DNA of 64,000 nucleotides from JANQPX01 sp965222015 (GTDB lineage: Bacteria > Pseudomonadota > Alphaproteobacteria > Geminicoccales > Geminicoccaceae): NCBI GenBank assembly GCA_965222015.1, contig CBDCTL010000012.1, positions 1 through 64,000 of the forward strand, in the 5' to 3' direction. Positions 8,429-16,970 of the stretch are shown here, piece by piece. The notes beneath the pieces were generated by a model. It saw only the letters and a program-made list of their open reading frames with translations. It did not search any database and had not been told where the DNA came from. Every line of letters starts with the position of its first letter. The stretch's first letter is position 1. Both the position numbers and the translations under genes were made by a program.

Positions 8429-9796
8429 ATGGGAGCCAATGGCGAGACGACCTGCTGCGGTCCGGGCTATGCCAGCCCGGCCGACGCGATCAGGGCGCCG
8501 CGCGAAAAGCTGCTCTACACCATCGCGATCTACACCGGCACCGGCATCCAGAAGCCGGACTATCTGGCGACGGTGGACGCGGATCCGGAAAGCCCGACCT
8601 ACTCCCAAGTGATCCACCGCCTCGAGATGCCCGGGATCGGCGACGAGCTGCATCACATGGGCTGGAACGCCTGCTCGTCCTGCCACGGCGATGGCTCGAT
8701 GTCGCGAAAATATCTGCTGGTGCCGGGAGTGCGCTCGAACAACATCCATGTGGTCGACACCGCCACGAACCCGCGTGCGCCGCGCCTGCATAAACTGATC
8801 GAGGGTGCCGAGATCCGCGGCAAGGCCAATCTGTCCGGGCCGCACACCGTGCATTGTCTGGGCTCGGAGATCATCATCTCGTTCCTCGGCGACGCCAAGG
8901 GCGAGGCGCCGGGCGGCTATCTGCATCTGAACAAGGATTTCGAGATCGTCGGCCGCTGGGAAAACTCCATGGGCGACATCCCGTTCGGCTATGATTTCTG
9001 GTATCAGCCCCGGCACAACGTCATGGTCAGCTCGGAATGGGCGGCCCCCAACACCTTCATGCCGGGCTTCGACCTGGAGGAGGTCGGCCATCTGAAATAT
9101 GGCCGCCGCCTGCATTTTTGGGACTTTGAAAAGCGCGTGCCGGTCGAGACCAAATATCTCGGCGAGGACGGGCTGATCCCGCTCGAGGTCAAGTTCCACC
9201 ACGACCCGGACAGCACCCACGGCTTTTGCGGGGCGGCGCTCAGCTCCAACGTCATCCATTTCTGGAAGTCCGAGGAGGGCCAATGGGAGTGGGAGAAGAT
9301 CATCGACGTCGAGAACGAGCCCCATCCCGAATGGCCGATCCCGGTGCCGGGCGTGATGTCGGCGATCCTGGTCTCGATGGACGACAGATATCTCTATCTC
9401 AACAACTGGCTGCACGGCGACATGCGCCAGTACGACATCAGCGATCCGCATCATCCGAAGCTGACCGGCCAGGTCTGGATGGGCGGGCTCCTGGGCAGGG
9501 CGCCCGAGGTCAACGGGGTCAAGGTCGCGGGCGGCCCGCAGATGTTCCAGCTCTCGCTCGACGGAAGGCGGCTCTACGTCACCACCTCCCTGTTCTCGAC
9601 CTGGGACAACCAGTTCTACCCGGAGATCCGCACCCAGGGCGGGGTGATGGTGATGATCGACTGCGACGTCGAGAACGGCGGCATGAGCATCAACGAGGAC
9701 TTCATCGTCGATTTCGGCAAGGAGCCCAACGGGCCGAGCCGCTGCCACGAAACCCGCTATCCCGGCGGCGACTGCACCAGCGACATCTGGGTGTGA
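8429..9796 (+). CDS. mtoX: Methanethiol oxidase / SBP56 selenium-binding protein family
   Basis: A 455-residue SBP56-family protein. The start was placed at the ATG following GGAGAGG with five-base spacing; an upstream in-frame TTG would lie inside the promoter. Family blocks are clear: NACSSCHGDGSMSRKYL, NPRAPRLHKLIE, GPHTVHCLG, MVSSEWAAPNTFMPGF, and the C-terminal YPGGDCTSDIWV. Bacterial MtoX converts methanethiol to formaldehyde, sulfide and H2O2. Unlike the periplasmic Hyphomicrobium-type enzyme, no signal peptide is visible, so a cytoplasmic location like that of the human protein is expected. The SCO1/MauG-type maturation genes seen with some mtoX genes are absent; a ferredoxin gene overlaps its stop. 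Confidence 0.85.
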   Translation: MGANGETTCCGPGYASPADAIRAPREKLLYTIAIYTGTGIQKPDYLATVDADPESPTYSQVIHRLEMPGIGDELHHMGWNACSSCHGDGSMSRKYLLVPGVRSNNIHVVDTATNPRAPRLHKLIEGAEIRGKANLSGPHTVHCLGSEIIISFLGDAKGEAPGGYLHLNKDFEIVGRWENSMGDIPFGYDFWYQPRHNVMVSSEWAAPNTFMPGFDLEEVGHLKYGRRLHFWDFEKRVPVETKYLGEDGLIPLEVKFHHDPDSTHGFCGAALSSNVIHFWKSEEGQWEWEKIIDVENEPHPEWPIPVPGVMSAILVSMDDRYLYLNNWLHGDMRQYDISDPHHPKLTGQVWMGGLLGRAPEVNGVKVAGGPQMFQLSLDGRRLYVTTSLFSTWDNQFYPEIRTQGGVMVMIDCDVENGGMSINEDFIVDFGKEPNGPSRCHETRYPGGDCTSDIWV

Positions 9797-10161
9797 GCCA
9801 CACCTGCACCATAACCATCGCCAATCGCGGCGATGCGTTCTACCGGGTCGATGCGAGGCGGCCTCTGCTCGACACGCTTCGCGAGCAGGGCGTCGATCTG
9901 CCCTATGGCTGCAAATATGGCGGCTGCATCACCTGTGCCGCCAGGCTGACCGCAGGCGAGGTCGACCAGCGCCGCCAGACCGCCCTGAACAACCGCCAGC
10001 TCGCCCATGGCTATGTGTTGCTCTGCGTCGCCAGGCCTGTGGCGGACTGCACCCTCGAAATCGGCGTCGAGAGCCACGGCAAGCTTTACCGAAATCCCTT
10101 CCTCGATCCGCTGGAGCCCCACGAGCTGAAGGCGGACATCGCGACGCCGAAGGAGACCTAG
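9793..10161 (+). CDS. Plant-type [2Fe-2S] ferredoxin
   Basis: A 122-residue protein with a GTG start overlapping the mtoX stop (GTGTGA). The cluster motif is CKYGGCITC (Cys-x4-Cys-x2-Cys) with the fourth Cys in YVLLCVARP about 40 residues on, the classic plant-type fold. The C-terminus carries an extra ~30 residues (KLYRNPFLDPLEPHEL) not typical of minimal ferredoxins. Translational coupling to mtoX suggests that it supplies or removes electrons for that enzyme or for its cofactor maturation, which is inference. The next gene starts right after its stop codon. Confidence 0.88.
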   Translation: MSHTCTITIANRGDAFYRVDARRPLLDTLREQGVDLPYGCKYGGCITCAARLTAGEVDQRRQTALNNRQLAHGYVLLCVARPVADCTLEIGVESHGKLYRNPFLDPLEPHELKADIATPKET

Positions 10162-10626
10162 ATGCCCGAGGCCGATATCGATCGTCTCTACGACTACCCG
10201 CCCGGCTACATCGCGGAGATCCTGCGCTCGGTCAAAACCATCGCCATGGTCGGCGCCAGCGCCGACAAGACCAAGTTCAGCTACGGCGTGCTGCGCGTCC
10301 TGCATGAGACCGGCTACGAGATGCTGCCGGTCAATCCCAATCCCGATGTCACCGAGATCCGCGGCATCCGGGTCTATCATTCGCTCGCCGAGATCGACCG
10401 CCCGGTGGACATGGTCGAGGTGTTCCGCCCCAAGGAGGAGCTCTACGGCATCGCCGAGCAGGCCATTGCGATCGGCGCCAAGGTGCTCTGGGGCCAGATC
10501 GGCGTCCATGACGACCGCGCCGCGAGGCTTGCCGAGGAGGCCGGCTTGAAGGTGGTGATGAACCGCTGCCCCAAGATCGAGCTCTTTCGCCCGTTCTGGA
10601 AACCCCGGCTCGATCTGGCGATTTGA
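10162..10626 (+). CDS. CoA-binding domain protein (YccU-like)
   Basis: A 154-residue single-domain CoA-binding protein with a Rossmann-like fold: VKTIAMVGASADKTKFSYG near residue 25, MLPVNPNPDVTEIRGI, VDMVEVFRPKEEL, and the C-terminal VVMNRCPKIE. It starts directly after the ferredoxin stop with no gap, so it is the third gene of an mtoX operon. Such proteins bind CoA or CoA disulfides; a specific role is not known. Its place next to methylated-sulfur genes could hint at handling of CoA thioesters such as methylmercaptopropionyl-CoA, but this is speculation. Confidence 0.85.
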   Translation: MPEADIDRLYDYPPGYIAEILRSVKTIAMVGASADKTKFSYGVLRVLHETGYEMLPVNPNPDVTEIRGIRVYHSLAEIDRPVDMVEVFRPKEELYGIAEQAIAIGAKVLWGQIGVHDDRAARLAEEAGLKVVMNRCPKIELFRPFWKPRLDLAI

Positions 10627-10627
10627 C

Positions 10628-11366
10628 TCAAGCTGCCGCTGATCTGCCTTTTTCGTGGCCCGCGACCGAGGCCTGCGAGCTGGAACCGATGTGCTTCGAC
10701 AACGATAGTCCGGGCAAGCGGCACAGCGCCTCAAATCGAACCGGCCTCGGATGGATTGATCTATCGCTTCCGATCTTCGACCGATGAGCGGCCATCTCGA
10801 TGTCGAGGCTTTGGAGCGAGAAGTGCGCTCTGATCCAAAGTCGTCGCTTTCGAACAGTGAGAATCCCAGTGCCAATGATCATGAGCATGCCCAACAGCGC
10901 GATGCGGTCGGTAACTTCGCCAAAGAAGACGAGCCCCCAGACCGCAGCGAAACCCACATACGCAAAATCACATGTCGCAACGATGGACGACGGTCCTGTC
11001 TGATATGCGATAGCGGCCCCAATGCTGCCGATGAGAATGGACATGGCGAGAAGAGTCATGGCCGCCCACTCGCCAAATCCCATGGCCGTCCATGAGCCGA
11101 CAAGGAAAGAGCGCGCTGTCGCGCCAGTATCGGCCTGGCCCAAGGGAAGGATGAGCAATGAAGCCAGAAGGCCAACCATAACAAACGAAATGTTGAGCGC
11201 CAGCGACAAGATGAGTGGGTGTTCGTTTCGGCACTTTGTTCGCGTCAGGATCATTGCCAAGGCAAACAAGATCACCGAGATCAGCGGCGACAGCGCGTAG
11301 AAATTGAAGTCTCCGGCAGCCGGTTTCAGGATCGACCACACGCCGACAAAACCCAATGGGTCCGCC
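10628..11366 (-). pseudogene. EamA/DMT transporter, C-terminal part of a disrupted gene
   Basis: Encodes the second EamA half (LGFVGVWSILKP, then SPLISVILFALAMIL and DFAYVGFAAVWGLVFFGEV, with about five membrane segments) and a hydrophilic tail. It lacks the first EamA half. That half is found 3.4 kb away at 14740-15144 in the same orientation, so the gene was split by insertion elements. The break lies exactly at the GGGTCCGCC target duplication of the IS4-type element. Nothing suggests that this fragment is translated on its own. Confidence 0.85.
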
Positions 11367-11699
11367 CACACTACACGACAGCGCAAGATTTAGGGATTTT
11401 TGCCCAGGATGCGATGGCTCTTTCTGGCTTTGTTCCAAGGCTCCTTCGGATCGAACCCGATGCGGCACCATGACTTTGCGTAGTAGCCATGCTTCTTGCG
11501 CTTGGGGGCTTTGGTACCCATGAGGTCGGTGGCGGTGCGGCAGACCCAAGCGACGGCAAGCGCGACCACGGCAAGTAGCTTCATAAATTATTGTAGTTTC
11601 TCAGTATCTTGCTATAGCTGGAGGATGAACTTTGGTAGCGAGCCGTACACGGAGCGGCTTGCGGCAGCGCTTGGTCACGCGGTGTTTCGGCAGACCCAA

Positions 11700-12400
11700 G
11701 CCGATTGCGGCGCGTGTCGGCCCAAGCGCGACCACGTGGCAAGTCCGAGGATCGGGCTTTGTTGGCCACCAAGCTTGTCAGCGCTGGTCAATCAACGAAG
11801 GCCGCGCATCCGAAGAAGAGGGAGGTCAAGTCTTGCCAAAGGGTCTTTGTGCGTGCCGCAAGATGAGATTCTGAACCTGCTCGCCAATATTGCATGTCGA
11901 GCAATGATCCTTGTCTGGGCCGCAAGGTTCTCGGCGTTCCCAGGTCTCGAGAAAACCGTCAGCCTGTTGCGAACGAGTCAGCATCCATACTGGCCGAACA
12001 AACATTCAGTATCGTCCTGCCCGGCACGGCGCGCCGCCCAGCGGAGCTTGCGCCATAGGCGTTGATCGCCGTGGATTGGCGGCGGCGGAGGTTCCGATTG
12101 CCCAAGCAGCCATCAAGCCACGCGGCGCTTCCAATCAGGCCCGCGACATTCCATCACCAGCGATGGCGGAGAAACTTCGCGACCAGTTGCCATCGCGAAG
12201 ATACTCGGCGATATACGCCACGAAGTGAGGTCGACAGCTCACCATCGGACTGGAGGCCAAGCTTGTCAGCGCTGGTCAACCGCGCCTGTCTTCTGGAGAT
12301 TGAAGCCGCGCGTCTCGGCGTCACCGAACAAACATTCGATCGCCCAGCGCTTGTAGGCGTTCCGTGGATTGGCGGCCGGAACATTGCTGGCGACAATCAA
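11700..12400. repeat. Diverged internal duplication inside the IS4-type element
   Basis: Short identical or near-identical blocks occur twice in the same order. CCAAGCTTGTCAGCGCTGGT is at about 11770 and 12257, CCGAACAAACATTC at about 11993 and 12326, and a block ending CGTGGATTGGCGGC at about 12070 and 12361. The spacing is roughly 490 bp at first and shrinks to about 290 bp through indels. This explains the extra length of the element and the dispersed transposase pieces. Confidence 0.6.
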
Positions 12401-12756
12401 GAGAGGGATCGAGACGGCGAGACGAAGTGAGAGGTCGCGGCCGCTCACCTCGCCTGTTGCCTCCCCTGGGGCCTCGAAGGCAGCTTCGATCGTTTTCCGG
12501 CCACGGCATCTCCGAAAGAGGGAGGTGAGAGAAAGATTCGGCCGTCCTTTGTGTTGACGATGAGATTCTCCTTCATTCGGATGACGAATGGAACCTTGCT
12601 TTGATCGAGAAAAGTCAACCATTTCAATCCGATGAACTCACGGTCGGCGAGCAGAAGCCGAATGCTGACGGCCTCGAAGCGTGCCAGATAGCGACGGAGC
12701 AACGCGATCCGTTCCTCGGTGTTGCTGGTGCCGGCCCGATCGAGAATGGTCCACGT

Positions 12757-12834
12757 CCCCGCCTGCAGAGGCGAAGCCTCGAAGGTCGGGCTTGTCATGC
12801 CGGATCTTCGCCGCGATGCGGCTGCAGACCGGGA
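12757..12834 (-). repeat. 78-bp palindromic element, copy A (in frame in IS4-type transposase)
   Basis: Read on the minus strand it begins TCCCGGTCTGCAG and ends CTGCAGGCGGGG, which are imperfect inverted ends. Inside is a small hairpin GAGGC-TTC-GCCTC. It adds about 27 residues (SRSAAASRRRSG and onward) to the transposase without breaking the local frame. The second copy lies at 14004-14081 in an unrelated transposase. Confidence 0.75.
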
Positions 12835-13409
12835 CATCAAGGGGACGCGAAAACGCTGGGTGACGATGGCCAGCATCAGGATGTTGGCCTCCTTCTTGCC
12901 GATCTTCCAATTGGTTCGATCCAGGCACGGAAGCCAGGGCGGCTGCGCCCCACTGAGGGCGATGATCACCTTTACGGCCCAACCCTCCGGCAGTCGAACA
13001 TATTGAAAGAAGCGCTGTAGTCGGCGGTAGGTCGAAGCCACCAAAACCTCGCTCGCCCGCTCAGCCGCAAGATGGCTCGGGTTGACCGTCCGGGCGCTGA
13101 CCATCGCCGTGATCAGCAGGCAAAGCGTCTGCAGACGGTGATTGCCCAACTCGACATAAGGGGATAGCAACGAGGTTAGGGTGGCAAGCCGACCGGTCTT
13201 CACTGGGGCGCTCCTTGGCAGAGGAAAGCCCTTTGAAAATCATGGGTTGCCACCCGGCGCTACACCTGTTTCTCAATTCTGTCGTGTAGTGTGGGGTCCG
13301 CCATGAAGAAAGGTTCAACTGATTGAATCGGCGAGATTCTTTTGCGGAAACGCCTGTGAGATAATGCCGGGAAGTGGTTCCTGCAGTCCCAATTTCCGGT
13401 GTTTTTTCC

Positions 13410-14715
13410 ATGAAGCCTGCCCGCCGCGGCCGCGCCAATCCCGATCTCTTTCGCGAGCGTCTCGATGCGATCATCAACATGCGCCACAGCCTGGTGCGTT
13501 TGGCGGCGTTGATGCCGTGGTCGGCGTTCGATGAGACCTTCGGCAAATTCTTCAAACCGACCGGTCGTCCGGCGAAGCCGACACGGCTTATGGTCGGGCT
13601 GCATTATCTGAAGCACGTCTACAATCTCTCGGACGAGGAGGTGGTGGAGCGCTGGGTGGAGAACGCCTATTGGCAGTATTTCTGCGGCTTCGAGTTTTTC
13701 CAGCACGACCTGCCGATCGATCCGTCCTCGATGACCCGCTGGCGCAAGCGGGTCGGACCCGACGCCCTGGAGGAGGTGTTGAAGGCGACGGTGGCGGTTG
13801 CCCTGGAGACGGAGACGGTGAAGCCGTCGAGTTTGGAGCGGGTAACGGTGGAGACGACCGTGCAGCCGAAGGCGATCGCGCACCCCACGGACAGTCGACT
13901 TTATCTGAAGGCGCTGCTCACCCTGGTGGGTCAGGCGAAGAAGGCCGGCATCAAGCTGCGGCAGAGCCACACACGCCTGGCCAAGAAGGCGGCGATGAAG
14001 GCGTCCCGGTCTGCAGACGCATCGCGGCGAAGATCCGGCATGGCAAGCCCGACCTTCGGCCTTCCAGGCCTGCAGGCGGGGCGGGACGCTGCGCCCACGC
14101 CAAGCAGTTCAAACGGATGCGCCGGGACCTCAAGTGCTTGAGGTCGTGTGCATCAGCAAGGGAAAGGCGCACAAACGCTACGAGTTCGGCTGCAAGGTCG
14201 GGATCGCTGCGACCAACCGCGAGGGCCTGTTCATCGCCGCCATGGCGTTCGAGGGCAACCCGTATGACGGCCACACCTTGAAGGCCACGGCCGCCAAGAC
14301 CGAAGGGATGACCGGCGCAGCACTCCAGCGCCTCTACGTCGACAAGGGCTATCGCGGCAACGACTACGACGGCCAGGCCAAGGTCATGATCTCCTGCAGC
14401 AAGCGCGGTCTGACCCCAACCATGAAACGCGAGCTGAAGCGGCGCTCCGCGATCGAGCCCATGATCGGCCATGCCAAGAATGACGGTCGGCTCGGCCGAA
14501 ACTACCTCCTCGGCGCCGACGGCGATAAGATCAACGCGCTCCTCGCCGCAGCCGGGCACAACCTCCGGCTCGTCCTCGCGCGCCTGGCGCGATTCATCAG
14601 CGCCCTCGTGCGGCCGATGGCGAAAAGCAGCCAGATTACCAGCGCCGGCCTCCCCAAAACCGTGTTTTCGAATATTGGTCTCCGGCTATCGGCACTCACA
14701 ACTTCAATGGCTTAG
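13410..14715 (+). pseudogene. IS5-family transposase, interrupted
   Basis: The first part (from ATG 13410) has the usual N-terminus (MKPARRGRANPD, LMVGLHYLKHVYNLSDEEVV) and the first DDE Asp (TVETTVQPKAI). At 14004 a 78-bp palindromic element interrupts it after AAMKA. The expected continuation GRCAHAKQFKRMRRDLK follows in another frame. About 50 residues of the middle are then missing before VVCISKGKAHKRYEFGCKVGI. The C-terminal part (14134-14715) keeps LYVDKGYRGNDYD and RRSAIEPMIGHAKNDGR with the remaining catalytic residues. Frameshift plus deletion make it inactive. Confidence 0.85.
14004..14081 (+). repeat. 78-bp palindromic element, copy B (in IS5-type transposase)
   Basis: Same element as at 12757-12834, in the same orientation relative to the host transposase, with 11 mismatches over 78 bases. 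Nine of these fall in the small hairpin, which here reads GGCCT-TCC-AGGCC: four of five base pairs differ and all five remain paired. Host sequence resumes with a 2-3 base duplication, so here the frame is lost. Confidence 0.75.
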
Positions 14716-14739
14716 GCGCTTTTCAAGGACGACTAATGA

Positions 14740-15144
14740 AATGGCGATCCAGCCAACCCTGCCGAAATTCTCGCCGGTGAGAAGCGCGGAGAACAGCGTG
14801 ATGAAGATCGGCAAGGTGTAGTAGGCCGCGGCTGCGATAGAGAGCGCCAGATTCGGCAGTCAGGCATAGTAAGCCGCCCACATCAGGGTGAGCATCAGGC
14901 TTCTGAGAGTTGCCCAGCCGATCGCTCAGGGCATCAGGAGCATCGACAAGTATCGATACCGAATGGCCGCCAGCAGAATCGGGATTGCGATGATCGATCG
15001 CAAGACGAAAATCTGCCGCAAGACGAAGCTTGCGCTTGTCTGCTTTATGAGCGCATCGCCCAGCGACAGTGCGAGCACGGTCAGAAGGATGACGGTTATC
15101 GCCAGCGGAATGTTGTCGTCTCGTGTTTCGGTGCGCGACGTCAT
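14740..15144 (-). pseudogene. EamA/DMT transporter, N-terminal part with two in-frame stops
   Basis: From ATG 15144 the frame gives an EamA first half (PLAITVILLTVLALSLGDAL, FVLRQIFVLRSIIAIPILL). A TGA follows MLLMP, and after AIGWATLRSLMLTLMWAAYYA comes a second TGA. The homology then runs on (ALSIAAAAYYTLPIFITLFS, LLTGENFGRVGWIAI) until the IS5-type element. The missing second half is at 10628-11366. The gene is dead by two nonsense changes as well as insertion. Its neighbours are the betaine transporter genes on the same strand. Confidence 0.85.
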
Positions 15145-15328
15145 CAAACTTCCCCAGCGCAATGCGCACTACAGGGCATGTGGCATGATCCTGACAGCAT
15201 GGCGCTACTGCCTCTCGATTGTCAGCAGGCTATGCGAATCTGCTTCTTTGGACGCCCGTTTGTCTTCGAGGGCGCCGAGCGACCGATTTGATGGCTGAAG
15301 CGGACGCAAACTCGGTCGACACGGCCCG

Positions 15329-15348
15329 GCTCTACAACAATGTAGAGC
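15329..15348. other. Perfect 8-bp hairpin downstream of the betaine transporter
   Basis: GCTCTACA-ACAA-TGTAGAGC is a perfect inverted repeat about 90 bases past the permease stop. There is no T-run, so it may be an RNA 3'-end stabiliser or a protein site rather than a classical terminator. The rest of 15145-15437 shows nothing recognisable. Confidence 0.35.
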
Positions 15349-15437
15349 TGTGGGGCTTGATTTGCGTAGTGACGAAGCGGCGCCCTCTCGGCATGTAGTG
15401 CAGCGACATAGAGAGAGATGGTCCGGAGGTTCGTGCG

Positions 15438-16970
15438 CTAAGCGTTCTGCATGCGCCGTCGGTACATGCCCTGGATGATGCGGTCGATCACCATGGCGCA
15501 GAACAGGATGGCGAGACCGGCGAGCATGCCCTGGCCCTTGGCCGCATATTGCAGGGCTTCGAGGATGTTGGCGCCGAGCCCGCCGGCACCGATCAGGGAC
15601 GCGATGACGACCATGGAGAGGCACATCAGGATGGTCTGGTTGATGCCGGTCATGATCGAGGGCATGGCGAGCGGGATCTCGACGTTCTTCAAAAGCTGCC
15701 ATTTGGTGCAGCCGAATGCCACCGCCGCTTCCTTGGTGCCCTCGGGCACCTGGCGCATGCCGAGCGCGGTGAGGCGGATGACAGGCGGCATGGCGAAGAT
15801 GATGGTGGCGAGAACGCCGGGCGGCTTGCCGGTGCCGAAGAACGCGATGATCGGGATCAAGTAGACGAAGGCCGGCATGGTCTGCATGAAATCGAGCACC
15901 GGCAGTGCGGCGGCATAGGCCTTGGGGCTCTTGCCGAACCAGATGCCGAGCGGGATGCCGAACAGGAGGCAGAGGAAGGCGGCGGCGCCGAGCAGGGCGA
16001 CGGTCACCATCGAGACTTCCCAAAGCCCGAAGGTGGCGAGATAGGCCAGCGCCGCTGCGGTGAACACGGCGACGCGCGGGCCGGCGAGGCGCCAGGCCAT
16101 GACCACGATCACCAGCATGACCACCGGCCAGGGTGTCTCCACCAGCACCACTTCCAGGCCGTCGAGCACGGCGCGGATGGCGGCGGTCACGCCCTTGAAC
16201 ACGTCGCCGAACTCGGTCGCCAGCCAGTCGAACCAACCTTCCATCCAGTTGGCGACCGGGGTGAACCATTCCTTGTTCATCGGGAATTCGGTGACGATCT
16301 CGGCGGGTTCGGCGAAGGTGAAGCGGTAGAGGGTCAGCGGCCAGATGCCGAGCAGCAAGAACGCGCCGAAGGCGACGCGGCCGAAGCTGGTGCCGGAAAG
16401 GGTTTCCGGCTTGGCGCGCCAGCGGAGATACTGCTTTTCGTAGGCGACATTGGCGTAAAAGCCCTCGATCAACTTGATCAGGAGGAGAAGGCCGAGGCCG
16501 ACGCCGAGGATGGTGAGCGCTTCGGCGGACGCCGCTTCGGCTTCGGCGAGCGCCCGGTCCGCAGCCTTTTGCAGATTGTCCGCGACCTTGAGCGCCGAAT
16601 CCGCGGCTTCCTGGTTGCCGGCGGCCAGGGCCTCTTCCGCCTGCTGCCGACGGTTCTCGATATTGCCGGCGAGCTTTTCGTAGCGCGCCATCTGATCGGC
16701 GCCGAGATCGCCCCAAAGCCCGCGGCCGAGCTGCACCAGGGCGAAAAGCTCCAGCACCAGGAAGGTCCAGAAGAAACCCCAGAGCCCGCGAAAGGCGCCC
16801 CAGAGCGGGCCGCCCACGGCCGCTGCCCTGTTCCAGGACCAGGCGAAGCCGGTCCTGCCCTGGATCTTCTCGAACTCGGCCTCGTAGTAGTCGTGGTTCT
16901 CCTTGGCGAAATCGTCGATCGACGCCGACAGCGACTTGGGGCCGAGCTCAAGGCCGGTATCGGTGCTCAT
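15438..16970 (-). CDS. proW: Glycine betaine/proline ABC transporter permease with N-terminal extension
   Basis: A 510-residue protein. The C-terminal ~220 residues are a ProW/OpuAB-type permease (VLDFMQTMPAFVYLIPIIAFFG, VRLTALGMRQVPEGTKEA-like loop, NQTILMCLSMVVIASLIGAGG). The first ~280 residues are unusual: membrane segments near residues 60 and 155, and between them an Ala/Glu/Gln-rich predicted coiled coil (NIENRRQQAEEALAAGNQEA, then ADNLQKAADRALAEAEAAS). The start ATG overlaps the ATPase gene stop by four bases. Substrates of this family are glycine betaine, proline betaine or DMSP. Confidence 0.88.
   Translation of the reverse strand: MSTDTGLELGPKSLSASIDDFAKENHDYYEAEFEKIQGRTGFAWSWNRAAAVGGPLWGAFRGLWGFFWTFLVLELFALVQLGRGLWGDLGADQMARYEKLAGNIENRRQQAEEALAAGNQEAADSALKVADNLQKAADRALAEAEAASAEALTILGVGLGLLLLIKLIEGFYANVAYEKQYLRWRAKPETLSGTSFGRVAFGAFLLLGIWPLTLYRFTFAEPAEIVTEFPMNKEWFTPVANWMEGWFDWLATEFGDVFKGVTAAIRAVLDGLEVVLVETPWPVVMLVIVVMAWRLAGPRVAVFTAAALAYLATFGLWEVSMVTVALLGAAAFLCLLFGIPLGIWFGKSPKAYAAALPVLDFMQTMPAFVYLIPIIAFFGTGKPPGVLATIIFAMPPVIRLTALGMRQVPEGTKEAAVAFGCTKWQLLKNVEIPLAMPSIMTGINQTILMCLSMVVIASLIGAGGLGANILEALQYAAKGQGMLAGLAILFCAMVIDRIIQGMYRRRMQNA

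Larger units (their letters stand above)
11390..13203 (-). pseudogene. IS4-family transposase, broken
   Basis: The 5' part (from 13203) has CLDRTNWKIGKKEANILML and LLLADREFIGLKWL, the first two Asp blocks of an IS4 DDE transposase. After about 12450 the homology shifts frame (AYKRWAIECLFGDAETRGF holds the catalytic Glu block). It shifts again (ARLTSADKL), and the true C-terminus reappears only at 11584-11390 (KLLAVVALAVAWVCRTATDL). Between these lies about 650 bp with diverged second copies of the same stretch. A 78-bp palindromic element is inserted in frame at 12757-12834, between VPLM and WTILDRAGTSN. Confidence 0.85.
11367..13293. mobile_element. IS4-type insertion sequence with 15-bp terminal repeats
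   Basis: Both ends show the same 15-base terminal repeat in inverted orientation (CACACTACACGACAG at 11367 and its complement ending at 13293). The nine bases GGGTCCGCC are directly repeated just outside (11358-11366 and 13294-13302). This defines a 1,927-bp element with a 9-bp target duplication. It is larger than a usual IS4 element because its distal part has been duplicated and scrambled between about 11600 and 12400. The left flank is EamA coding sequence. The element is not functional in this form because its transposase is broken. Confidence 0.85.
13303..14739 (+). mobile_element. IS5-type element remnant (ends approximate)
   Basis: The stretch carries an IS5-family transposase pseudogene and separates the IS4-type element from the N-terminal EamA fragment, whose homology resumes at 14740. 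I could not match terminal inverted repeats, so both boundaries are estimates from the flanking homologies. Confidence 0.55.

Noticed and set aside
14740..15144. In-frame TGA codons as recoded Trp or selenocysteine
   Set aside because: Nearby genes end normally at TGA, there is no SECIS-like need in a DMT transporter, and the gene is also split by insertion elements; nonsense decay is simpler.
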